Virus record (IMG/VR): IMGVR_UViG_3300023184_000391
Location: 1-29,827 of that record
Direction: 5' to 3' (one strand)
DNA length: 29,827 bases
From: a virus
Within the stretch, counting starts at the first letter, position 1, and every line of letters starts with the position of its first letter. Shown here in pieces: positions 10,101 through 22,100 of this stretch. The notes beneath the pieces are model-generated. The model did no database searches and was not told where the DNA came from. It worked only from the letters and a program-made list of their open reading frames with translations. A program made the translations under genes and the position numbers.

Positions 10101-13100
10101 TACCACTGTTCCTAGTGTGAAAGTGTTTGTGGGATCAATATTCCAAGATCCAGGAACTTATTCAGTAACCACTACTTCTAATACCACAACTATCACATTT
10201 TCAACTGTGCATGTGCCAGGAGATGTGATTGAAGTAGAAGTACTCAGCAATCAAATCAGTCAAGTTGCATTTTACCAAGTTCCGCTAAATCTCAATAACA
10301 ATCCATTGAATGCCAACAGCCCAAGTTTTACTCTAGGCACCTTGCGCACTCATTACAATAGTATCTGTCAAAATTTAACCACATTCTCAGGATCAATCAA
10401 CGGCGCAAACAACACTAGAGATCTTGGAAACATTATCCCTTACGGTCAAATAATTCTACAACAAAGTGCTCCACTGACACTGGCTGGATACTTTATGAGA
10501 TCTCAGCAGTACAATATTTTTGGTGCACTGGAATACAACAGCAGAGAATATCAAAAGTACAAAAATCAAATGCTGGAAGCAGTGACCAGACAGACCATTC
10601 AGTATGAAACTGCGTCACAAGTGCTTGATTTGGTAATAGCTGAAATCACACTGGGTCGTACCGCAAGCAATCCATTTTATTGGAGTGACATGCTGCCAGC
10701 CAGCGCGGTATTCACAACCACAACTTATACAGTGAGTTATATTACCAGTCAAGTGTTTGACACTGTGCAAGTATACAACTACACATCTGCCAACTATCTT
10801 GGCATGAATGTGTATGTGAATGATAGAATTTTAACTAGAGATTTAGAATATACTGTGGCCACAGATGGTCCACGTATTGATATTTTGATTGCCTTGGCCA
10901 TTGGCGACACAGTTACCATTCAAGAATACAGTGCCACATATGGCACCTATGTGCCTAACACACCTAGCAAAATGGGATTGTATCCTGCGTATCGTCCGGC
11001 TATTGTGCCGGTCAAAACTAGCGCAGGCGAACAATTGATCATACTAGGGCACGATGGCAGCCAAACTCCTATATTTGGCGACATACGTGATGAAGTGTTA
11101 CTAGAGTTTGAAACTAGAATTTACAATAACATCAAGTTGGCCGGCAATCCTGTTCCTCTTGATATTGTGGATGTGTTGCCTGGTCAATTTAGAAACACTG
11201 GCTATAGCTATGATGAAATTAACACTATATTAGAAACCAACTTTTTAACTTATGTTGGATGGAACAAATTAGACTACACCACACAAGAGTACAGTGCTGG
11301 CAACCCATTTACCTACAACTATAGTTCGTCAACCAACAGACTCAATGGCGATACTCTATTAGGCGCTTGGCGCGGCATTAACCGTTATTTCTACGACACC
11401 CAGCAACCAGAGCTCACACCATGGGAAATGATTGGATTTTCAGTTAAGCCAGACTGGTGGGAAATTACTTACGGCCCAGGACCATATACATCTGACAACA
11501 TGAACCTGTGGGATGATTTAGAACTTGGTCTTGTGAGAGATCCAGTTGGCGCATACACATTGCCAGCTTACGCAAGACCTGGATTGCTATCTGTACTACC
11601 AACTGATACAGCCGGTCAGTTGTTGGCTCCGCTTGAATCAGTAGTTGGCGGATACAATGCCCAAACATTCCAGAAAAGTTGGGCGCCAGGAGACGGAGGT
11701 CCAGTTGAAGCATCTTGGTGGAACTCTAGTGATTATCCATTTGCTGTGATGCGATTGTTGGCGCTGACTCGTCCAGCAAAATTCTTTGCATTGTTTGCTG
11801 ACAGAGACTTGTACAAATACAGCACAGAATTTGATCAGTATCTTTACAATGGTCGTTATAGATTAGATGCCAATGGTGTGCAAGTGTATGGTGATGGTAC
11901 CAGCAAAGCCAGTTATATCAACTGGATTGTGGATTACAATCGTATCACAGGTACCAACAGCACTGTGGCACTGGAAACAGATTTACAGAATTTAGACGTG
12001 CGTTTGTGCTATAGAATGGCTTCATTCTCAGACAAACAGTATTTGAAAATCTACACTGAAAAGTCTAGTCCCAAGTCGACCAATACTAGTTTGCAGATTC
12101 CTCCAGAGAGTTATCAACTGTTGGTGTATAAGAATCAACCATTTGACAGACTGATTTACAGTTCAGTTGTGATTCAAGTTGTAGATGGTGGTTATGCGGT
12201 GTTTGGTTACAGCACCGCAAGACCATTCTTCAACACATTTACCAGCATTCCAGTTGGTCAATTCCAGACATACAGTGTTGCTGGTAAGACCATTCAGGTA
12301 CCCGCCAATTACACAGATACTATCACTCAGATTCCTTATGGTTTTGTATTCACAACTGAATCAGCGGTGGCCAATTTCTTGTTGAGCTACGGAAAGTATT
12401 TAGAATCACAAGGTTTTGAGTTCAACAATCAAATTAATGGGTACTTGATGACTTGGTCACAAATGGTATATGAGTTCATATACTGGAGTCAACAAGGCTG
12501 GGGCGAAGGCAGTTTGATCAACTTGAATCCTTTAGCAACTGGACTGTCGGTATTTAAGGAACAAGCAGTTGTAGACACCATAACATCACAAACATCGGAA
12601 CATGTTATCCTGGATCAAAATCGCAGAGACTTTCCTGTTCGAGATCTCAATATTGTGCGAGTTGACAACAACTTTACTATTCAGCCTTTGAACAATCAAA
12701 GTCTAAGTTTTATTGACATGCGTTACACCAATTTTGAAAGCATGATTGTGTTTGACAACACAAGTTTGTTCGGAGACTTGATTTTTGAACCTATAACAGG
12801 TGCTAGACAAAGCAGACTGTATCTTTCTGGCACCACTACCACAGAATGGGATGGCAGTGTAAATGCACAGGGCTTTATCTTAAATCAAAACAACATACCA
12901 GCATGGACTGGATTAAAAACTTATGCCAAAGGTGAGATAGTAACGCACAAAGGTGCTTACTGGAGTGCGGCAACTATTGTGCAACCTAGCACCAAGTTCA
13001 ACTACAATGATTGGAATCAAAGCGATTACACTTTCATTGAACAAGGTTTGTTGGCCAACTTAGCAAACAAAGCTGACCAACTGAGCAACAGTTACGATAT

Positions 13101-16100
13101 TAATTCAGCTAACTTGATTACTGATAATGATTTGTTGAGTTATGGCTTGATAGGATTTAGACCTCGACAGTATATGGCTGCATTGAACCTCGATGACGTA
13201 AGTCAACTCAATGTTTACAGAGAGTTTCTTGGAACCAAAGGAACCAAAAACAGCATTGACTTGTTTGGACAAGCCAAATTCAATAAAGAAGTTGCTGACT
13301 ACAAAGTCTACGAAAACTGGGCCATACAACGTGGGGTATATGGTGCCAACGCCAATCGCAGCTTCTTTGATTTACGATTGAATCGTGCATTGTTATCAAG
13401 CAACCCCAGCTTGGTGCAAGTTGTGGTACCAAATGAATCAAGCACTGCTGATCAACAAATTTTCCTCAGTGATGTATGGAAGAGCAGTTTCCCATTGACT
13501 ACTCCTGCACTGCTGCCAACCACAACCACATTGCCAACAGATATTGCTTTGCCTAATGCAGGATATGTCAATATTGATGATGTTGATATAACAGTGTTTA
13601 ATTTGGACGATCCTGCAAGTCTTGATGCCAATATTAATTCTATCATAGTTGGAACCAGTATTTGGGTGGCCAAAGTAAACAACTATGATTGGAACATTTA
13701 CCGTGCAGAGGCTGTGCCAGGTACTATCCAACACGTTTGTGACAACCTTAATGGCACCAGCAGAGTTATATTCAGCGGACAGCATGGATTGACTACTGGT
13801 GATAGATTGATCATAAGATTTTTTGACACAGAAGTCAATGGTGTTTACACAATACTAAGCATTCCAAACATAACCACAGTGAATATTGCATTAGACCTTG
13901 TGGGCAATCGCACTGTGGTCGATGGCACAGGTATTGGCTTTACTTTGAAGACCATGCGGGTGGATCAAGCCAGCGATGTGTTGAATTTACCATATGCTCA
14001 ACAAATTTTGCCCGGAGCAAAAGTTTGGGTAGACGACAACGGGCAAGGCCTGTGGGAAGTATTACAAAAACAAAATCCGTTTACTGAACGAACAATATTA
14101 GCACCAGTGTTACTTGATGCCACAGAACAGTATGGTGCATCAGTGGCACAAGCCACAAATCGATCAGCATTATTTGTGGGTAGCCCACGTTATGGATTTG
14201 GGTCAGGTACTGCCAAAGGGGGCATCTATCTATATGTAAGAAGTTCAGGTGATCAGTATATACCAATTAGTCCTATCAATGGTCAAGACACTATTCTTAC
14301 ATTGAGCACCACAGGCCTGCGTGGATACGGCAATGCTGTAGATGCTGGTAACCAAACTTGGGCAGTAGGTGGAGCAAGTGCCAGCTTGGGCCCAGCGCCT
14401 GCAGGATCCCCTGCCAACAACGGATATGCTGTGGTGCTATGGCGTGATCCCACAGCTGGAGCAGCTAATAGTAGTCCTTGGTATCAATCACAGTTGTTGA
14501 CACTTCCAACTACCACAACTACCACAACACCAGGTGCTGGTGAATTTGGCTACAGTGTGGCAATGAGTCTGGACGAGCGTTGGTTGTATGTTGGTGCTCC
14601 TGGATTGAATAAAGTTTATGCATACGGTCAAGTGCAATGGCAAGATCAAGTTTTACAATACAAAGCCAATGGTACCAGCAATACTGCTGACATCAGTAGT
14701 ACTATACAAATAAACAATGCAAATCAAATTGTTGTTCTTAAAAACAATGCAGTATTAACACTTTCATCTGATTATACAGTAAACCCTGGATTTACCACAG
14801 TGACATTTACGGCAACTCCAGCAGCTGGTGATGTTATTACAATTTCAAGAAAATACGTCAAAGCATTTACTGCAAGTGGTGCCACATATTCATTGTCGCC
14901 ATGGTTGTTTACAGCCACAGCAAATAACATTTACTCATTCTCAGTCACTGTTGATAATGTATTGCAACGTCCCAATATTGATTACACTTATTCTGGTACT
15001 ACACTAACATTCTATAATGTTCCTAGTGGTGGTTCGTCTATTATTGTAACATCACAGTTTTATTATGAACTTGCCGGTACTATTACGCCAACTGTTGCAG
15101 TGGCCGCTGGTGCAAGATTTGGCAGCAGCGTTCAATGTAGCACAGATGGCCGCCAAGTTATCATTGGATGTTCGAGTGCTACCGTAAACGGCTTGCTTGA
15201 AGCAGGTTCTGTGTATGTGTTTGATAGAAACGTACAAAAATTTATTCGTCAAGATGACAGTTCTAACACCTATACTGTGTTGGGAACTGTAACTGCTCCA
15301 GTCAGTATGCTGGTTAACAATGTGTTCTTGACCAATCAAACTGACAGCATTATTGGTGCTGATAACACGTTCTCAGTGTCAGGCAACAACATCACCATAA
15401 ACAAAGATTTATTTGTGGGCGATGTGATTGAGATTGAAATCAATCAGTTTGTGCAACAGCAGTTGATCAACGAAAACACCATAGCAGAGTATACCAACTA
15501 CGGTCAAAGTTTAGACTTGTGTCCATACAACTGTAGTTTGTATGTGGGTGCGCCGCAAGATTCCAGCATAGTCTGGAAAAGTGGTGTGGTTGAACGCAGT
15601 GTGAACCAAGCTAGAAGTTATGGCACAATCACAGCCACAGTGGCTAACCCCAGCCTAACTGCTGGACAAACATTGAGAGTTAACAACGTTGATATTGCTG
15701 TTCCAGCCAGCCCAAATAATAATGTGGCAGGCCTTGCTGCTGCCATCAATGGTGGCGAAGCAGGGACCAATTCAGGTGCTCCTAATGCTACAGCGGTAGT
15801 TTCTGCCACTGGTTACTTGACTATTTTTGTAACCAATACAGATGCTGCACCAGAAGGCAACAAACTGCAAGTGGCACCAGGTTCCGTTGGCACAGTATTT
15901 TCTGCACTTGGCTTCAATACATTTGTTTACACACAGACTATTGCCAGCCCACGCCCACTAGAGTTTGCTCAGTTTGGTTACTCAGTAGCAGTAAACGACA
16001 CTGCACTGAATCTTGTTGTTGGTTCGCCTAGAGGCAGCTTGTATCTGCCCATGGTATTTGATTACAACACCACAACAGAAAAAGCAGGCACTACGTTTGA

Positions 16101-19100
16101 TGGCAACTCTACCACGTTCTTCAGCCCGGTAATACAGAGTGGTGTGGTATACACCTATGATTATTTGCCTAGCAACAGTCTCAGCGTGGCCAACCCAGGT
16201 AAATTTATATTTGGGCAACAAGTTGAAACTAATGCAGTATCATACTTAGATCAATTTGGTTACGCAGTAAGTTACAACTCTGGAGTGCTGGTCGCTACTG
16301 CTCCTGGTGAAGACTTTGAAGATAGCACATACAGTGAGTACGGTGCTGCCTATGTGTTTGAAAATCCCACAAGACGTTTGGCTTGGGAACCAATTGCTAT
16401 TCAACAGCCAGTGGTAGATATCAAACTGTTGACCAGTGTATACATGTATGACAGAATCTCTTCTGCTAAGAGTCAGTTCTTTGATTTCTTTGATCCACTA
16501 CAAGGAAAAGTGTTGGGAGCTGCTCAAGAAAACATTGACTACATTAGTGCTGTTGATCCTGCCTCATACAATGTTGGCCCAGTAAACAATCGTGGTGACA
16601 CCTGGAACATCGCACACATTGGTGAAGTTTGGTGGGACATCAGCACAGTGAGATTTATTGACCCTAACCAAGACAATCCGACCTACGCCAGCCGAGAATG
16701 GGGTCAAGTATTTCCAGGCAGCCGAGTTGATGTTTATCAGTGGATTACCAGCTCGGTACCACCAGCAAACTATGTTGGAGTTGGCACACCATACAGCACC
16801 ACCAGTTATGTGGTAAGCACTCGATTGAACCAGTCTGGAACTTTTGTAACTGAATACTATTTTTGGGTACGTGGTATAACCGAAACTGCATCACAGTTGG
16901 GCAAAACACTCAGTGTGGCCACAGTTGCTTCGTATATTCAAGAACCCAAAGCCAGTGGCATCAGTTATATTGCGCCAATCAACTCTAGTACTATTGCAAT
17001 CTACAATGCACTTGAATATATTGTGGCATTTGATACAATTCTCAGCATTGAGTTTGATCAATCGCTTACAGATGCCAATGTACACACCGAATACGAGTTA
17101 ATTGCACAAGGACAAGCAGATGCTTTCTTAAGTGATAATCTATATCGCAAACTACAAGATAGTTTCTGCGGGGTAGATACATTTGGTAACAAAGTACCTG
17201 ATCCAAATCTAAACTATGCTCAACGGTATGGCGTACAGTTCCGTCCACGTCAGAGCATGTTTGTGGATCGTTTCCTTGCATTGAAAAATTATATAACACG
17301 TGCCAATGATGTGTTTGCATTATATCCTATAACAGAAAGCAGAAGTTTTGCACTATTAAACAGCGCAGAATCTGAACCAACATCAGTTGTATTGGTTAAT
17401 GCTGGTGAGTTTTCTATAGGCCAAACATATACAATCAACACAGTTGGCTCAACTAACTTTACTTTAATTGGTGCATCAAGTAACACAGTTGGTGTTACAT
17501 TTGTTGCTACAGGTGTAGGTAGCGGTACTGGTATAGCATCTTATACAAACTGGAATCTGCGTGTGGCTAACTTGGAAATTTTAGGATTTCAAAATATCTA
17601 TGCTGTACCGTTAGGTTACAAATACCTTGTGGCCACTAACAGTTTGAATCGTGGATTATGGACTATTAACGAAGTACAAGCTACAAACGATCCAGCAGTA
17701 AGAGAAATAGTGTTGAGTCGTGTGCAAAATTACAACACACGTCAATACTGGAGTTATGTAAACTGGTATCAGCCAGGATACAATTCTAGCTCAACCATTG
17801 TGACAGAAGTACCAAACTATGCCGCATTGAGTACCTTGACAGTGGCCATCGGTTCTAGCGTTAAAGTAACTGCTAATGCACAAGGTAAATTTGAAATTTA
17901 TCTACGCACTGATACAGGCTGGGACCGTGTGGGCCTTGAAGATGGTACTATTGAGATCTCTGCTCAAATATATGATTATGCACTAGGCAGATTTGGATTT
18001 GACGTTGAAGTGTTTGATGCACAGTATTATGACCAAGAGCCAGTTATTGAAACTCGCAAGATTATTCAAGCTATCAATGAAGAATTGTTTATTGATGAAC
18101 TAAAGATTGAAAGAAATAAGTCTCTTACTTTGATGTTCAACTTTATTCTTAGTGAATTGTTAGCACCAGAGTGGTTGATTAAAACCAGTTTGATTGATGT
18201 ACAACACAAAGTTAGAGACTTGGTGCCGTATCAAAATTACATTCGTGACAATCAAGATTTTGTGAGTGATTACATTCAAGAAGTCAAACCTTATCATGTA
18301 CAAATACGTGAATTCAATCTAACGTATGATGGCGCTGACAATTATCAAGGTAGCTTGACTGACTTTGATGTGCCGGCTTATTACGACACTGATCTAACTT
18401 TGCCACAGTTTGTAAGCCCAATTTTATTGCCTTACCAACATGCTACTGCTCAGGCGTTTAATACACTGAGTGACACTCCACCTAATAGCACTCTTTGGCC
18501 AACATGGCCATACAGCCAGTGGTTTGATAACTATTTGCTGCATGTAGATGCAATCACTGTGACCAATCAAGGCACAGGGTACACCATAGCACCCACAGTG
18601 CTTATTGTGCCTGCTGAAGGAGACACCGGCTCTGGAGCAGAAGCTGTGGCAGTTCTCAACTCATTGGGGAATATTGTATCCATAACATTGATAAATGGTG
18701 GATCAGGTTACCGTGTAACCCCAAGCATAGTATTTGATGGCGGCAATGGCACCGGTGCAGCAGCCTATCCTCAAATGGCCAATGGACTTGTGCGCAGTTT
18801 CCGCACAGTGCTCAAATATGACCGTTATCAATATCAAACATCTGTGTTAACCTGGAGTGCAGATGGCACATATGAAAATGGCACCCTTGTGCGTTATGAC
18901 AATCGTGTGTGGCAAGCCAACAGCGCCGACGGCAGCAGTGCTGTAGTTGGCCCAGATTTTAATCTTGAAGATTGGACGTTGGTAGATGCAGCCACACTAA
19001 GTGGCGTTAACCGTACCATGGGCTATTATATTCCAGGTGTAAACGAACTCGGATTAGATTTAAACTTATTGGTTGATGGCACTAGCTATCCAGGTGTGCA

Positions 19101-22100
19101 AGTTTGGGGTGATTATTTCTTAGGTAGTGCGCCAGTAAGTCCTACCTTAATATGTACTGCTACCAACGCCACTACTAATGAAATTACATGTGTTCAAACA
19201 GTAAGACTATCACTTAATGATTCTATTAGATTTTACGGAACTGTGTTTGGAGGCATTGTAGCAGGTACGGTTTATTATATCAATAGTATTGTTGATGCCA
19301 CACATTTTACAGTGTCATTAGCACCTACAGGACTCACAGTTAGTTTGACCACTGCTACCGGTACCATGATTGCAGATGTACCAGAACCTGTAGACGCAAT
19401 CTATGCCAGCAGCTTTACTGATCTATATCTTGGATTACGCCCAACTGATATCAATGTGGATGGTGGTGAATTCATCGGACCGTACGAAGGCCATGCTCCA
19501 GAAGAGTTGATAAACGGAGCCGAATACGATACATTAGATTTTCGTGTTTACACACGCCCAGGTGCAGACTGGACCGGACGTGGTCATGGATTTGCTATAG
19601 GTACATACAATTATTTGTATGATAATAATGCCTTGTATTGGGGTGATTTGGTACAAAATCCTGTAAGCATTGAAGTATCTAATGAAAATACAAACAGTGA
19701 TCTCACACCAGATATAGACTATGTTGTGGATTGGGAAAAACAAACAATAACAGCAATCGCCGGCGGCGGTATCTCCACCGGCGACATAATTAGTATCACT
19801 GCTTATGAAATGGGCGGCGGCGATCAACTGTTCCGTGGCAACTATGGTGGGTCAGATATCAATAACTCTGTAGTGATCCCAGTAGATTCTAATGAAATTT
19901 ATGAACTGGTGTTATTTGTAAATGGTACAAATGTGTCAGGCGCAACTTGGGCACCGTATTCTGAAAGTATATCTTGGACTTACGAAAATTCTTATGCAGC
20001 GCAAACTGTTGTTAGCAATAACAATGTTTATTATCGAGCATTGCAACCAGTCCCAGTAGGAACTTTGCTAGATAATCCACTGTACTGGATAGAATTTGTC
20101 CCAGCTCTGCAATCCACAGTTACATTCCCATATCCAATGGCCAATGTAAAATATGCAACCACAACATCTTTGTTTGGATCGTTTGGTTATGTGTACGCCA
20201 ATGGAGTAAACGGTGTTGGTGCAACACTGACAAATTACAACACATTTGATGTTTACGCCACTTTAAGCATTGATAATACTACTCCGTCAGTGGGAGATCG
20301 TATACTTGTTAAAAATGAAACTGGTGTATATGTTAACAATACCACGCAAAGTGCCGCATTCAATGGTATCTACACTGTCACTCAAATTGGCAGCAATACA
20401 GTTCCTTGGATATTAACTAGAGCAACAGATTTTGATGCATCTTCGGATATTCCTAGTGCAATCACTTTGGTCACATCAGGATTTACTAATGCTGCAACAA
20501 GATGGGTGTGTACATCAAATCCTTCTATCTCTATTGGAACCACTGAGATTGATTGGACTCGATTCATTGGTAGCGAAGCACCATATGGCCCTGGAGACGG
20601 CATTTCTATCACTGCTATGGGTGTTGAAACTCCTCAATACAGTTGGAGCACAGCAGTAACACAGTATCATACCACCACTGAGGCTGATGTATTAACCAAC
20701 AGTATCAATCTTGACAACAGCATGCAAGGCACCAATGTGGCCAACTTGGTAGTCACAGTGAACGGCAAGCGTTTGCAACCACCAGAGGGTATTGAATGGA
20801 CAGGTGACGGCACCAGCAGTAGTTTTGGTTTGCCACAACGCGGCGGCTATCCGCAGTCTGCTATCAACGCCAATACTGATATCCTAGTTTGGGTTAATAA
20901 TGTTCTGCAGGTACAAAACTTTGGTGCCACTGTGGGTGATTATTATGTGACCAATTACAATGGCAGCAACACTCCTGGACGTCAGGTAGTGTTCTTTACA
21001 CCACCAACTGATGGCGCACAGATTTTAATATCAGTTAGTACCATTGCACAATACAGAATTGTGGTAGGATCTCCTAGCAGATTGTTGATAACTCCGTTGC
21101 TGAATGTAGGTGACCAAATTGCAATCACCAGCTGGAATGATACCGCACAACAAGACCCACTGACATTGGTATTTGTTGGACCAGTGGTCACAGGCATTAC
21201 AGTGATTGAACCATATGACAGTACTGGATACAGTTATCCAGATTTTGCAAATAATACATCGGGCAGTTACGACTACAGTTTAGGTGTGGCTATTCCAGAT
21301 AATAATTTTGATTTGGGTCGAGAAGGAATATTAGCCAACAGATTGTGGGTAACATTAGATGGCAATAGATTGTACCCAGGAGTTGACTATGCAGTTCAAG
21401 GACAATATTTAATATTGGGTAGTGGCATAATTGGTCAGGCGCAAGTATTGGCTGTAACTGAATTTACAGAAAGTATTGTTCCAGGAGCAATGGCATTTAG
21501 ATTGTTCCAAGACATGCGTGAAGTTCAAACCACATTCCGCATCACTAGATCAACTACAACAACAGTGGCTCAACCAGTGTCTGCAATTGCAGACATCATT
21601 TACGTTGATAATGCTGCATTGCTCAGTGAGCCTAATCTAAGTGCTGGTATTTTTGGAGTAATCACGATTGATGGTGAACGCATACTGTATCGTGAAAGAA
21701 ATCTTTCTACAAATTCAATCAGCGGGCTACAACGCGGCACTGCCGGAACAGGCGCAACTACTCATGCAGTAAATGCTGAAGTATACGATATGGGTATTGG
21801 AAATAGACTACCGCAAGAGTTTCAAAATTACATTGTGAGTGATACGTCTATAGGTAATGGAACTACCACAACATTCTATGCTGCCAGCTTAAATTCATCC
21901 AATGTTAGTATTACCATCAATGCTGGTAATTTTAAGATTGGTCGTACTTACACCATTGCTACTATAGGTACTACTAACTTTATCGCAATTGGTGCAACCA
22001 GTAATACCGTAGGTGTTGTATTTGTTGCTACAGGTACAGGTAGTGGCACCGGAACTGCCACTACAACTTATAGCGGCATTGAAGTTTATGTTGGCGGCAA

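Noticed and set aside
14509-14530. CCA/ACA-rich simple repeat
   Set aside because: It encodes the seven-Thr linker before propeller blade 3 and shows no other structure.
19757-19784. GC-rich inverted repeat TCGCCGG / CCGGCGA
   Set aside because: It lies inside the giant gene and encodes a Gly-rich turn (AGGGISTGD). No T run follows, so a terminator is unlikely.
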